Positions 1-8,702 of a stretch of DNA of 64,000 nucleotides are shown here, piece after piece. Below the pieces are notes generated by a model. It had not been told where the DNA came from. It ran no database searches and worked only from the letters and a program-made list of their open reading frames with translations. The first letter of the stretch is position 1. Every line of letters begins with the position of its first letter. Location: NCBI RefSeq assembly GCF_012516315.1, contig NZ_CP051185.1, positions 4,283,363 to 4,347,362 on the forward strand. The letters are read 5' to 3'. The translations under genes and the position numbers were made by a program. The DNA comes from Limnospira fusiformis SAG 85.79 (GTDB lineage: Bacteria > Cyanobacteriota > Cyanobacteriia > Cyanobacteriales > Microcoleaceae).

Positions 1-1
1 T

Positions 2-448
2 GATAGACCCCAAGCCGAAGCTAAACTTAACTCTGCGGAAATTGAATTTTCCGGTTGGGTATTGGGTAAAACTTTACCCGCTATTGCTGTGGAAATCCTA
101 CAGGGGGAAAAGATTGTTAAAACTATTTCCGTTAGTGATTCTCGTCCTGATGTCGCCAAGGTTTACCCCGACGCACCAAGCGCCAGTATTAGTGGCTTTA
201 AAGAAATTATTGATTTGGGGGAATTTTCTGGGGAAAATGAACTCACTGTACAGGCTATTTTGCGGGATGATAGTATTGTTACTATCGGACAGGTACGATT
301 CCAAACTCCTGAATCGGCTCAAGTTTCCGAATCCCCAACTGTGATATCATCTGAAAAGCTGGAACGTGCTAGGGCGGATTTAGAGCGATCGCGTCAATTT
401 TTGGAACAGGTAAAAGCCGACTTAGCCAAATACGAAGTTAACCCATAA
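2..448 (+). CDS. Partial unknown protein, C-terminal part
   Basis: The frame is open from the left edge of the window to a TAA at 446-448, so the start lies outside and only about 148 residues are visible. The visible part looks like a beta-rich, Ig-like domain (alternating hydrophobic strands, residues about 10-100), then a charged, probably helical tail rich in Glu, Arg, Leu and Lys. No catalytic motif is visible. Similar beta domains are appended to large cyanobacterial glycosyltransferase or methyltransferase proteins, but that link is only a memory-based guess. The codons are ordinary and include one HIP1-like GCGATCGC. The function is unknown. Confidence 0.6.
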   Translation, partial: DRPQAEAKLNSAEIEFSGWVLGKTLPAIAVEILQGEKIVKTISVSDSRPDVAKVYPDAPSASISGFKEIIDLGEFSGENELTVQAILRDDSIVTIGQVRFQTPESAQVSESPTVISSEKLERARADLERSRQFLEQVKADLAKYEVNP

Positions 449-572
449 CCGCAGCTATATGGTCATCCCGCCGCTGGGAAACCCCTAGGAACCCGGACAG
501 TTGGTTGATTAACCCCACCCACATCAACCTATGTTGGGTTCCACTTCCTTTCAACCCACCAACCCAGGAGAA

Positions 573-959
573 TTAGAATTGTATGTGGTCGCCATATTGG
601 GCGCGCAAACCCTCCCAGGCTTCTACCTGTCCTGGTTCATATTCTCCGGGTTTTCCCCATTGTAAAAAAGCACTTAAAGCTGGTTGATTTTCAGCATCTA
701 AAAACCGAATCGCATAGGTAGTAAAATTCCCGCGCTTCGCTTCTCCCGTCTCAAATTTAACCGCTTTAATTTGGTCAATATTTAGGTGGAATTCAAACAA
801 ATCGCTGTGCATATTAGCATACATTCCTTTCGGAAGTTCTGCATAAAATAGCTTTTGAATTTTCCCCTTAACTTCCAGAACAGCAGCACTACTGGTCACA
901 ATTAAGCGCAAAGTTCCCAAACTTTCGCAAGACTCTAACAACTCTTTTAAATCAGCCAT
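573..959 (-). CDS. ChuX/HutX-like heme-utilisation family protein
   Basis: A 128-residue soluble protein with no signal peptide or membrane segment. The central stretch (LPKGMYANMHSDLFEFHLN, residues about 42-60) and the LQWGKPGEYEPGQVEAW tail resemble the small cyanobacterial proteins annotated as ChuX/HutX-like heme-binding or heme-trafficking proteins. The assignment rests on remembered family patterns and is moderate. The start is the ATG at 957-959. It lies 37 bp downstream of phoH on the same strand, so co-transcription is possible although the functions are not obviously linked. Heme binding is inferred only; no catalytic residues can be pointed out. Confidence 0.65.
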   Translation of the reverse strand: MADLKELLESCESLGTLRLIVTSSAAVLEVKGKIQKLFYAELPKGMYANMHSDLFEFHLNIDQIKAVKFETGEAKRGNFTTYAIRFLDAENQPALSAFLQWGKPGEYEPGQVEAWEGLRAQYGDHIQF

Positions 960-996
960 AGTTATTCTCAGCTATTACCTATCCAGTAATAGTCAT

Positions 997-1950
997 TTAT
1001 TTTTCATGTCGTTCATAGGCGGCGACAATGCGCTGAACCAGAGGATTCCGCACCACATCCGCCTGAGAAAACTCACAGAAAGCTATCCCTTCAATATTTT
1101 GCAGAATCTTGAGGGCAACTGTCAACCCCGAAGATTGATTTAGTGGTAGATCCGTCTGGGTAATATCACCCGTTACCACCATGCGCGATCGCGACCCTAA
1201 ACGAGTCAGCACCATTTTCATTTGTCCGGGAGTCGTATTTTGCGCCTCATCAAGGATGATAAAGGAATTATTGAGAGTGCGTCCCCGCATATAAGCAATA
1301 GGCGCAACTTCAATCACTCCCCTTTCCATCAAATTAGCTGCTTTTTCTGGGTCTACCAACTCATAAATCGCATCATAAAGAGGTCGCAAATAGGGATTAA
1401 CCTTTTGCTGCAAATCTCCCGGAAGGAAGCCTAGACGTTCCCCCGCTTCCACCGCTGGACGGGTAAGAATTAACCTTTCGTATTGGTCAGAAAGTAACGC
1501 CTGAAGCGCGATAATTGCTGCTAGATAAGTTTTACCAGTTCCCGCTGGTCCAATGCAAAAAGTTAAATCATGGGTGCGGATAGCTTGGATATATTGTCGC
1601 TGACGGAAAGTTTTAGCGCGTATATCCTGACCTCGGCGAGTTCTCGCTAAAACATCCTGCTGAAGTTCCCGCAGATTAGCTTCTTGGTGGGTATTAATAG
1701 CATGACGTGCGGTTAGAATATCGGGGTCTGTGATAGTTTTACCATTTTCCCAAAAAGGTTTGAGGGATTCTATCAAAACTCGGCACAATTCTACCTGTTT
1801 AGTCGTACCACTAATCAGCAAATCTTGACCCCGCAAAACTATCTGAGTTCCAGTTTGTTTAGACAGGGTTTTGAGATTATCTTCTTGATAACCCCCTAAA
1901 GCGATCGCACTTTCGATAGTAGGTAACTGAATCGTCAGTCGCTCAGTCAT
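997..1950 (-). CDS. phoH: PhoH-family ATPase
   Basis: A 317-residue protein of the PhoH/PhoL group, which are cytoplasmic P-loop ATPases linked to RNA metabolism. Residues about 1-80 form a KH-like N-terminal region. The Walker A motif GPAGTGKT lies near residue 136, and the Walker B/box segment FIILDEAQNTTPGQMK near residue 233, followed by the MVVTGD motif (sensor region). Length and domain order are normal for bacterial PhoH. The start ATG at 1948-1950 has AGGAG close upstream. The region directly upstream is an insertion-element remnant, so the native promoter may have been altered. Confidence 0.93.
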   Translation of the reverse strand: MTERLTIQLPTIESAIALGGYQEDNLKTLSKQTGTQIVLRGQDLLISGTTKQVELCRVLIESLKPFWENGKTITDPDILTARHAINTHQEANLRELQQDVLARTRRGQDIRAKTFRQRQYIQAIRTHDLTFCIGPAGTGKTYLAAIIALQALLSDQYERLILTRPAVEAGERLGFLPGDLQQKVNPYLRPLYDAIYELVDPEKAANLMERGVIEVAPIAYMRGRTLNNSFIILDEAQNTTPGQMKMVLTRLGSRSRMVVTGDITQTDLPLNQSSGLTVALKILQNIEGIAFCEFSQADVVRNPLVQRIVAAYERHEK

Positions 1951-1959
1951 TCACGTAAA

Positions 1960-2340
1960 ACTCCTGGGAGGGTTGGAAGCTCCGTGATTTATCGCGGAGA
2001 GGAAAACCGACTCAAGCAGCTTTAGCCGCCAGCACCCCCTTGCGGGGTGGAGGGGTATGGTTGCCCCTCCATGGAGCTATGGTTGGCTCCGACTCCCTTG
2101 CGGGGTAATGTTTGCTTCGCCAATGTTCAGAGTCGGTACTATCCAAATCGCACGTCCTTAACCCCTTAGAGATGTTTAACGATTCGGTTCTAGGGCCTGG
2201 AACTAGCACGCATTCCAGGGTAGGAACTTTAACTCTTGCTCTGAACGTAGCCAGTTAAGGCTATAGCTGGTCAGCTACCTGAAAGGGGGGCACGAAGCCC
2301 CTGTGCTTCAGCCGGGGGTGCTGACCAAACATCATCTATA
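1960..2340 (-). mobile_element. Probable IS200/IS605-type remnant (tnpB tail and end)
   Basis: This 470-bp gap between phoH and khpA contains no intact gene. Near 1980-1999 there is a short hairpin (CTCCGTG / CGCGGAG) of the kind found at the ends of cyanobacterial IS200/IS605 elements. A second GC-rich stem-loop segment lies at 2285-2325 (GAAGC / GCTTC and surrounding GGGG/CCCC runs). The minus-strand frame between them (2012-2209) has no recognisable domain and may be the degraded 3' tail of a tnpB gene. The identification is by resemblance only. Confidence 0.4.
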
Positions 2341-2419
2341 CACCAGACAAATACAGGACAATCAATCAGGAAAGCGACAGACAGGCGTTCCTTGCGTCGC
2401 TTTCCTTAGCAACAGAAAA

Positions 2420-2842
2420 CTATCCGTCTCTATGAATTGGTCCCCTAGGGGTAGATGGACGAGTTGGGCGGCTGGTACGTTTCGGAGACGGACGGTTTGC
2501 TGAAGCCCGAGGCGGACGACCTGGGGTAGGACTGTCTTCGTAAATATCTAAATACACCGATTCCCCCGCCACTCTAGCGATCGCAGATAGAACATTACGA
2601 ATCGCCTGGATATTATGTCCCGAACGACCATAAACACGGCCCTTATCTTCCGCCTCAAAAGCCAATCTCACCCAAATTTTGCGGTGAGCTGGCGATCGCT
2701 CACAATCAACCCGCAGCGCCTCTGGCGACCCCAAAAACGGGCTAATTAAGAATCGTGCCAACTCCCCATAATTAGGATTGGCTGACAGGTTCTGGGATAC
2801 TGGGTTCAGCGATGACTCCGGACTTGAGTTGTTCAAATACAT
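2420..2842 (-). CDS. khpA: KH-domain RNA-binding protein (KhpA/YlqC-like)
   Basis: A small RNA-binding protein with one KH domain. The GxxG loop is visible as GRSGHNI, followed by the helix [11 protein letters not shown]. The C-terminal 40 residues are rich in Pro, Arg and Ser, a basic tail that probably adds RNA affinity. The ATG at 2842 would overlap rpsP by 71 bp; homologous length (about 80-100 residues plus tail) suggests that the real start lies nearer the rpsP stop, possibly a non-ATG codon, so the N-terminus is uncertain. rpsP followed by khpA is a conserved bacterial gene order. The likely role is in translation or sRNA biology. Confidence 0.85.
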   Translation of the reverse strand: MYLNNSSPESSLNPVSQNLSANPNYGELARFLISPFLGSPEALRVDCERSPAHRKIWVRLAFEAEDKGRVYGRSGHNIQAIRNVLSAIARVAGESVYLDIYEDSPTPGRPPRASANRPSPKRTSRPTRPSTPRGPIHRDG

Positions 2843-3065
2843 TGGCTTTTTGCAGGATGTTACGCACAGTTCTAGTAGGTTGAGCCCCTTGTTTCAGCCG
2901 TCGAATAATAGCCGGGGTATCCAATCTAGTTTCATCCGTTCTGGGGTTATAAAAACCCAACTCTTCCAGAGGACGACCTTCACGACGCGACAGACTATCC
3001 ATCGCCACAATCCGATAACTAGCTTCTCGTTTCTTACCGTAACGTTTCAATCTCAGTTTGATCAT
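2772..3065 (-). CDS. rpsP: 30S ribosomal protein S16
   Basis: A 97-residue protein beginning [20 protein letters not shown], the characteristic S16 N-terminus, followed by [20 protein letters not shown] sequence (here [20 protein letters not shown]). S16 is an assembly protein of the small ribosomal subunit. The protein is slightly longer than the usual 80-90 residues because of a short acidic/Pro-containing tail. The start is the ATG at 3063-3065. It overlaps the downstream khpA frame. The 137 bp between its start and the ffh stop (3066-3202) probably carry its promoter. Confidence 0.97.
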   Translation of the reverse strand: MIKLRLKRYGKKREASYRIVAMDSLSRREGRPLEELGFYNPRTDETRLDTPAIIRRLKQGAQPTRTVRNILQKANVFEQLKSGVIAEPSIPEPVSQS

Positions 3066-3202
3066 TTGGTTTTAATCAACTCTCCTTATGAATTTTAAGC
3101 TATTGTAGCAGTCTAGGACAGACTGACCAGCAAATCCGCCTCTCAATGGGGTAACTTAGTATTATAGCATTCCCAGAACCCGACAAAAGTCAACTCCCAC
3201 AG

Positions 3203-4618
3203 TTAAAGCTGACCGAAACCCTTTTTCTTTTTGGCTTTCTTTTTCTTCTTCTTGCCGCCAGCCATACCCGGCATTCCCATACCCGGCATTCCCATACCCG
3301 GCATTCCCATACCCGGAAACTGACCCTTACCCATTTGTTGCATCAAGCTCCGCATCCGCTGAAAATCGCTCACCAAACGCATCACATCCTTTTCCGCATA
3401 TCCAGCCCCTTTAGCCACCCGCTTACGTCTTGAGGGCGAATTTGACAGCAACTCAGGATTCTTCCGCTCCTCAATGGTCATAGAATTAATCATAGCCTCC
3501 GAGCGTTTAAGCTGGCTTTCCCCCGCGTCCAACTGCTCCTGAGAGATTTTATTCATCCCGGGAATGAGTTTAACCAACCCCCCCAAAGACCCCATATTTT
3601 TCATCAACCGGGTCTGCTTGAGAAAATCCGTGAAGTCAAACTTAGCCTCTAAAATCTTCTCCTGCATCTTCTCAGCATCGGCGATATCAAACTCTTCCTG
3701 AGCCTTTTCCACCAATGTGAGGATGTCACCCATACCCAAAATTCTGGATGCCATACGTTCCGGGTAAAAAGGTTGTAGGGCTTCTACCTTTTCCCCGACC
3801 CCGACAAACTTAATCGGAGCGCCGGAAACTCGCCGAATTGACAGAGCCGCGCCGCCGCGACTATCCCCGTCCATTTTAGTGAGGATAGCACCAGTAATGC
3901 CAATTCGGTCATTAAAGGTCTGAGTCAGGGTAGCTGCTTCCTGACCCGTCATGGCATCAACTACTAACAAGGTCTCGTGAGGTTGAACCGTCTCCTTTAT
4001 TTGAGCCAGTTCCGCCATCATATTCTGGTCAATTTGTAACCGACCAGCCGTATCAATGATAATTGTATCAATACCCTGGGCTTTGCCGTACTCAATACCC
4101 TGGCGAGCAATTTCTACCGGGTCGGCATCTTTCCCTAACTCGAATACGGGAACATTTATCTGTTTCCCCAGAGTCATTAACTGGTCAATAGCTGCTGGTC
4201 GGTAAACGTCCGTAGCTACTAACAGGCTGCTGCGATTCTCTTTTTGTAGGTGCAAGGCTAACTTAGCGGAAGCTGTGGTTTTACCAGTACCCTGCAAACC
4301 TGCCATTAACACGATGGTTGGTGGTTGTTGGGCTTCAGCCAGGGGAACATTGCTTTCCCCCATGACTTTCACTAACTCATCGTGAACAATTTTGATAAAC
4401 TGTTGACCGGGTTTCACGCCGGATACTACTTGCGAACCCTGGGCTTGAACGCCAACCTCTTTGATAAAATCTTTAACTACCATCAGGTTAACGTCGGCTT
4501 CCAATAGGGCGCGACGAACTTCTTTCAGAGCTTCCTGGATATTGGATTCTGTAATTTTGTCCTGACCCCGGAGTTTTTTCCAGGCGGACTCTAAACGTTC
4601 AGAAAGGGCATCGAACAT
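3203..4618 (-). CDS. ffh: Signal recognition particle protein Ffh (SRP54)
   Basis: A 471-residue SRP GTPase that binds signal peptides of nascent membrane proteins together with 4.5S RNA. The N domain occupies residues 1-90. The G domain follows, with G1 GLQGTGKTT near residue 107, DTAGR near 190 and the TKMDGDSRGGA segment near 248. The Met-rich M domain runs from about 300. The C-terminus carries four near-identical GMGMP-type units and then a Lys-rich stretch before GFGQL. The Met-rich repeat is encoded by a short tandem DNA repeat (3268-3315) that could vary in length between strains. It is on the same strand as rpsP-khpA. Confidence 0.97.
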   Translation of the reverse strand: MFDALSERLESAWKKLRGQDKITESNIQEALKEVRRALLEADVNLMVVKDFIKEVGVQAQGSQVVSGVKPGQQFIKIVHDELVKVMGESNVPLAEAQQPPTIVLMAGLQGTGKTTASAKLALHLQKENRSSLLVATDVYRPAAIDQLMTLGKQINVPVFELGKDADPVEIARQGIEYGKAQGIDTIIIDTAGRLQIDQNMMAELAQIKETVQPHETLLVVDAMTGQEAATLTQTFNDRIGITGAILTKMDGDSRGGAALSIRRVSGAPIKFVGVGEKVEALQPFYPERMASRILGMGDILTLVEKAQEEFDIADAEKMQEKILEAKFDFTDFLKQTRLMKNMGSLGGLVKLIPGMNKISQEQLDAGESQLKRSEAMINSMTIEERKNPELLSNSPSRRKRVAKGAGYAEKDVMRLVSDFQRMRSLMQQMGKGQFPGMGMPGMGMPGMGMPGMAGGKKKKKKAKKKKGFGQL

Positions 4619-4810
4619 AAATAATAATGCTTTAGTGAAAGGTTCTGGCTGCTATAATTTTGGCCATGGGGCGATCGCATTTTACCACAGCAACCTAACG
4701 AAAAATGTCTCCCTCCCCGAACGCACCTCCAATCAGGCGAGTAATTGGGCAGGATATCCGGTTAAGGCTATGGCGGGCGATCGCATTTAATGCCGTATTT
4801 TTGGCAAAAA

Positions 4811-4882
4811 CTCCCCGGGTAGGATTCGAACCTACGACCAATCGGTTAACAGCCGACCGCTCTACCACTGAGCTACCGAGGA
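4811..4882 (-). tRNA. tRNA-Asn (GTT anticodon)
   Basis: On the minus strand the 72-nt segment folds as a tRNA. The acceptor strands are TCCTCGG and CCGGGGA with discriminator G. The D arm is GCTCAGTGGTAGAGC, the anticodon loop CTGTTAACC gives GUU (Asn), and the T arm contains GGTTCGAATCC. CCA is not encoded. It is the only tRNA visible in the window. Confidence 0.95.
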
Positions 4883-4960
4883 AAGTGGGTTGTGGTTGTC
4901 TTAGCCACAGTTAACTATAGTAACCCAGTGGTAAAATTTTGTCAAGCATTTTGCTCAAAT

Positions 4961-5509
4961 TTATTTTAGCCCCATCCGTAACTGATCCAAACGCCTTTGA
5001 GACTCAGGATCTAGGGAACTGTCAAGAAAGCGACTCCTCGATCGCTTAGGAGTTTGGTGGCGACGTTGGCGCTGTCGATTAGAAGCCTCAACCGCTTCGG
5101 ATAACTGCATTGCAGACATCCATTCTGCACCGTAGCCCATCACAGTTAACTGTTGTGCGCGGTCTGAGGTAGCCACCAGCAACCGTCGCCGTGATAGTCG
5201 CAACTTATGACACAGGGAGGCACACATTTTTTCTATATAAGTGTCAGCAGTTTGACCATAACCTGTATAGTGAATCAACAGATTACGACTGATCTTTTCA
5301 CTGACACCGGGAGTATTCTGATAGTGAGCATCGAAGACAATGCGAGCATCGAGACCTTCAAAAGCACTGTAGTTAATCAGAGTTTCGATCAGATGTCGCC
5401 GGGCTGACTCCATGCTTTCCCCGTCGCGCTTTTGTTGTAAACGGGGCCAGATTCCGATGATGTTATAACCGTCTACAAACAGGACGGCATTGGTTAAAGG
5501 GCGTGACAT
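4961..5509 (-). CDS. NYN-domain protein (YacP-like ribonuclease family)
   Basis: A 182-residue protein with the NYN/PIN-like fold. The start has VLFVDGYNIIG (residues 8-18; the Asp is the expected metal ligand), the middle has DARIVFDAHY, and near residue 115 there is VATSDRAQQ with another conserved Asp. The family (YacP, formerly DUF901) contains Rae1-type ribosome-associated endoribonucleases in other bacteria; the exact substrate here is unknown. The tail from residue 145 is rich in Arg and Gln. The start is the ATG at 5507-5509. It lies downstream of the ECF-type ATPase gene on the same strand, 104 bp away. Confidence 0.85.
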   Translation of the reverse strand: MSRPLTNAVLFVDGYNIIGIWPRLQQKRDGESMESARRHLIETLINYSAFEGLDARIVFDAHYQNTPGVSEKISRNLLIHYTGYGQTADTYIEKMCASLCHKLRLSRRRLLVATSDRAQQLTVMGYGAEWMSAMQLSEAVEASNRQRQRRHQTPKRSRSRFLDSSLDPESQRRLDQLRMGLK

Positions 5510-5613
5510 GATTTATTACTGCAAAGCTCATATTGAACAGTGGACAATTTTTGCTTAGTTTCAATAATGGCATTTTTTTCGTTAGGTAGGATGAAAAAAT
5601 CAAGGTCCAAAAT

Positions 5614-6309
5614 CTAGGTTTGATGATTTTGCATCAATCGCCGTTTCAGGGGTTCAGGGTTTCCCTGAGCCACCACACGGCCGTTTTCCAACAAAAAAGC
5701 ACCATCGCTGTAGTCAAGTTCATCGAGGCGGTGTGTCACCCAGAGGGCGGTAATGCCGCGATTTTTGACTAAATGGCGAACTTGAATAACCAGGTCTCGC
5801 TGACTGTCTGGGTCTAGTAGGGCGGTGGGTTCATCGAAAAGTAGGACTTCACAATGTCTAGCGATCGCACCGGCGATCGCAATCCGTTGTTTTTGTCCTC
5901 CGCTGAGGGCATAAATAGGGCGGCGCTGCAATTCCAGCAATTTCACCGCCGCCAAAGCATCCTCAACCCGTCGCCTAACTTCCACTAGGGGGAGGCGATC
6001 TTCCACCAAACCAAAGGCCACATCTGCCCCCACAGTAGGCATAACCAATTGGTGATCAGGATTTTGGAAGACAAACCCCACCCGTCCCTTAATGTTAATC
6101 TCACCGGACTGGGACTCCAGCAGTCCAGTTAGTAGCCGCAACAGAGTTGATTTCCCGCTGCCATTCGTACCAAGTAACATCCAAAATTCCCCGGCGGGGA
6201 CGGCTAGGGAACAAGAAGTCAGGACTCTAGCACCTCCCGACCATTGAAAGTTCAGGTTTTTGACTTCAATAGCCGGTAGGGGTGTTTGGGGTTGGGCAGA
6301 TTGGCTCAT
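5614..6309 (-). CDS. ABC transporter ATP-binding protein, ECF/CbiO-like
   Basis: A 231-residue ATPase subunit. Walker A is GTNGSGKST near residue 47, the Q-loop lies in VGFVFQNPDHQL, the signature is LSGGQKQR near residue 139, and Walker B is VLLFDEPTALLD, followed by the H-loop in LWVTHRLDEL. The FQNPDHQLVMPTV segment is typical of EcfA/CbiO ATPases of vitamin or metal-ion ECF transporters. No permease or substrate-binding gene is adjacent, so the partner is encoded elsewhere. Its start overlaps the upstream 88-residue gene by 4 bp (ATGA arrangement), which implies translational coupling. Confidence 0.9.
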   Translation of the reverse strand: MSQSAQPQTPLPAIEVKNLNFQWSGGARVLTSCSLAVPAGEFWMLLGTNGSGKSTLLRLLTGLLESQSGEINIKGRVGFVFQNPDHQLVMPTVGADVAFGLVEDRLPLVEVRRRVEDALAAVKLLELQRRPIYALSGGQKQRIAIAGAIARHCEVLLFDEPTALLDPDSQRDLVIQVRHLVKNRGITALWVTHRLDELDYSDGAFLLENGRVVAQGNPEPLKRRLMQNHQT

Positions 6310-6572
6310 TGTGTTAAGGCTACAAATCCCGGAGATCTACCTGTAGCTGTGGTCCCAGATTTTTCGGAAATCTGCACAGCCGAAATTTCGCTGCTGAGGA
6401 CAGCTACTTTTTTATCGGTCATTTTCTCGCAGGTTAACTCCAACAGTTGCCCATGGTCCGAACGCATCATGTCTAGTACCTGGTTATAGACCCCCATAGC
6501 GTCCTCTTGGGTCTTTCTTTGTACCGATAGGGGAACCGGGACATATTTCACGATGATGTCAATGGTGAACAT
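6306..6572 (-). CDS. Small conserved cyanobacterial protein of unknown function
   Basis: An 88-residue protein with no signal peptide or transmembrane segment. It begins MFTIDIIVKYVPVPLSVQRK and contains a likely beta-alpha-beta pattern. The central part (VLDMMRSDHGQLLELTCEKMTDKKVAVL) looks like a compact domain. It overlaps the start of the ECF-type ATPase gene by 4 bp, so the two are translated together, and it may be a regulatory or membrane-adaptor partner of that ATPase (inference from coupling only). The start ATG at 6570-6572 is the only good one. Confidence 0.75.
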   Translation of the reverse strand: MFTIDIIVKYVPVPLSVQRKTQEDAMGVYNQVLDMMRSDHGQLLELTCEKMTDKKVAVLSSEISAVQISEKSGTTATGRSPGFVALTQ

Positions 6573-6913
6573 AGAAAAGTCTTAAAAAAAGGTTAAGTTT
6601 AACACCGACTCTCACCAGTATGTCAGATATCGGCACTGTCTGGTTAACATCGCAGCCCTTAAATCCCAATCTCTGAGGCGATCGCATCACTTCTGGGGCT
6701 TCCGGCTGACCCCCACTAGGACCCTCGCGATTAATTTTATTCTGAGACTTGCCAATCTGAGAATTTATGTTTATACTGTTAAGATAGGTAAAGAAAAGTT
6801 AACGGCATCGATCATATCCCTAACTTTCTGTTAAGAACGGGAAGCTAGATTTTAAAATAGAGTGCAGTTGGCTGATTTACTGGAAATCATAATTTATTCG
6901 GAGATTTGGGTTT
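6573..6913. promoter_or_regulatory. Divergent intergenic region upstream of psbD
   Basis: This 341-bp gap separates the minus-strand ECF pair from psbD. It contains AT-rich stretches before psbD, with a -10-like TAAAAT near 6855 and GGAG just upstream of the psbD ATG (6899-6903). No gene is visible. Light-responsive control would be expected for a psbD gene, but no site can be assigned from sequence alone. Confidence 0.45.
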
Positions 6914-7972
6914 ATGACAATAGCAGTCGAACGCCCTCAAGTCACCAGAGGATGGTTTGATGTCCTCGATGACTGGCTGAAGCGTGATCGCTTTGTATTC
7001 GTAGGATGGTCTGGTATCCTGCTTTTCCCCTGTGCCTATCTATCTATCGGCGGATGGCTCACCGGAACTACCTTTGTTACCTCTTGGTACACTCACGGAC
7101 TCGCCAGTTCCTACCTCGAAGGCTGCAACTTCCTGACCGCTGCAGTCAGCACCCCCGCCAACAGTTTGGGTCACTCCCTGCTGTTCCTGTGGGGTCCCGA
7201 AGCTCAGTGGGACTTTACCCGCTGGTGTCAATTAGGGGGTTTATGGGCTTTTGTAGCTCTACACGGAGCTTTCGCGCTAATTGGGTTCTGCCTGCGTCAG
7301 TTAGAAATCGCCCGCTTAGTTGGCATTCGTCCTTATAATGCGATCGCTTTCACCGGTCCTATTGCCGTGTTCGTGAGCGTATTCTTAATGTACCCCTTGG
7401 GTCAATCTGGATGGTTCTTTGCTCCCAGCTTTGGTGTAGCAGGCATCTTCCGGTTTATCCTATTCTTCCAAGGATTCCACAACTGGACGCTCAACCCCTT
7501 CCACATGATGGGAGTTGCCGGCATCCTGGGTGGTGCGCTACTCTGTGCTATTCACGGTGCTACAGTAGAAAACACCCTGTTTGAAGACGGAGAAGGATCT
7601 AACACCTTCCGTGCTTTTGAACCCACCCAAGCCGAAGAAACCTACTCCATGGTGACAGCTAACCGCTTCTGGTCCCAGATTTTCGGTATTGCTTTTTCCA
7701 ACAAACGCTGGTTACACTTCTTCATGCTGTTTGTTCCTGTAACAGGGCTGTGGATGTGTTCCATCGGTGTAGTAGGTCTAGCTTTGAACCTGCGTGCTTA
7801 TGACTTCGTGTCACAAGAATTGCGCGCGGCAGAAGATCCTGAGTTTGAAACCTTCTATACTAAGAACATTCTACTTAACGAAGGTATTCGCGCTTGGATG
7901 GCTCCAGCCGATCAACCTCACCAAAACTTTGTATTCCCCGAAGAAGTTCTACCTCGCGGTAACGCTCTGTAA
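6914..7972 (+). CDS. psbD: Photosystem II D2 protein, monocistronic copy
   Basis: A 352-residue D2 reaction-centre protein, full length, from MTIAVERPQ to the usual PRGNAL end. The redox Tyr region ([10 protein letters not shown], Tyr near 160), the chlorophyll/iron His segment ([13 protein letters not shown]), and the QA-side [14 protein letters not shown] and [18 protein letters not shown] segments are all present. psbC does not follow; the next gene is on the opposite strand, so this is a psbD2-type stand-alone gene and not the psbD-psbC operon. Several positions look unusual against remembered D2 sequences: Glu at 6, Trp in [12 protein letters not shown], and Cys in [10 protein letters not shown] hairpin terminator follows the stop. 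Confidence 0.97.
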   Translation: MTIAVERPQVTRGWFDVLDDWLKRDRFVFVGWSGILLFPCAYLSIGGWLTGTTFVTSWYTHGLASSYLEGCNFLTAAVSTPANSLGHSLLFLWGPEAQWDFTRWCQLGGLWAFVALHGAFALIGFCLRQLEIARLVGIRPYNAIAFTGPIAVFVSVFLMYPLGQSGWFFAPSFGVAGIFRFILFFQGFHNWTLNPFHMMGVAGILGGALLCAIHGATVENTLFEDGEGSNTFRAFEPTQAEETYSMVTANRFWSQIFGIAFSNKRWLHFFMLFVPVTGLWMCSIGVVGLALNLRAYDFVSQELRAAEDPEFETFYTKNILLNEGIRAWMAPADQPHQNFVFPEEVLPRGNAL

Positions 7973-8000
7973 TCTGGGACTACTCACATAACCACCAATT

Positions 8001-8038
8001 AACCCCCTTTCCTCAACGGATTGGGGGTTTTGGTTTGA
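8001..8038 (+). terminator. Terminator after psbD
   Basis: AACCCCC (8001-8007) pairs with GGGGGTT (8023-8029) around a 15-nt loop and is followed by a T-rich tract. This fits a rho-independent terminator for the monocistronic psbD. Confidence 0.75.
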
Positions 8039-8046
8039 TTTTGATT

Positions 8047-8580
8047 TTATGGGTTCAAAAGGCTTCTGATGGTTTCGATCCGATCGCGATTAACTCCCAA
8101 ATCTGACTCTCCGAGTCGGGATGCCGATCGCACTTGAATCACCCCCGCCTCATCATCCAAATAAAATTCTACATCATCCACAAAGCCCATAATCGCCGAG
8201 GTAAATTCGGCATTAAGATAATGGTCATCCGCCGTCACGATTTTGGCGTTATCCATACTCTCCACCACTTGTTTGATTTGAGCGAATGCCTCCTCCCCAG
8301 AGGTGGAATAGGTGAAAGGTTCGATATAGTGAACCCCGTCCTGGCTTTGGGTGGAAACGCAGTTAGGGGAAGCAGGACAATCGGAAAGATAGCCGTCGTG
8401 TACTCCTAGGTTATCCGGTCGCTTTCCTGAGAAGGAAAACAGACTCCCTAGGACGCTGGGATGGGTAGGCGCAGCCACCGCGACGGTTTCCCCCCCAAAA
8501 TATCCAACCAGTCCCAACCATAAGGCGATCGCCATCGGTAGTAATTTCTTGTGCAAGAATCTTAGGGGCGAAATCTGCAT
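8047..8580 (-). CDS. DUF1499-family exported protein
   Basis: A 177-residue protein with an N-terminal signal-like hydrophobic segment (LLPMAIALWLGLVGYFGG). The mature part carries the DUF1499 pattern: LSDCPASPNCVSTQS, then a region with IVTADDHYLNAEFTSAIMGFVDDVEFYLDDEAGVI, then VRSASRLGESDLGVNRDRIE. The biochemical function of the family is unknown. The ATG at 8580 is chosen over the upstream TTG at 8601 because GGGAGAG lies at suitable spacing before the ATG. The gene is convergent with psbD. Confidence 0.85.
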   Translation of the reverse strand: MQISPLRFLHKKLLPMAIALWLGLVGYFGGETVAVAAPTHPSVLGSLFSFSGKRPDNLGVHDGYLSDCPASPNCVSTQSQDGVHYIEPFTYSTSGEEAFAQIKQVVESMDNAKIVTADDHYLNAEFTSAIMGFVDDVEFYLDDEAGVIQVRSASRLGESDLGVNRDRIETIRSLLNP

Positions 8581-8702
8581 ATATATAACTCTCCCGTTCA
8601 ATTGATTGATATCGATACTTCCCCGATTCTATCCCAGGAGGCGATCGCCCTGTAGCGCGACGGGGGAGGAATAGGTAATCATAGAAGCCGGGAGTTTCAA
8701 CC

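Noticed and set aside
2303..2503. Plus-strand ORF opposite khpA
   Set aside because: It overlaps khpA and the insertion remnant, with no recognisable family.
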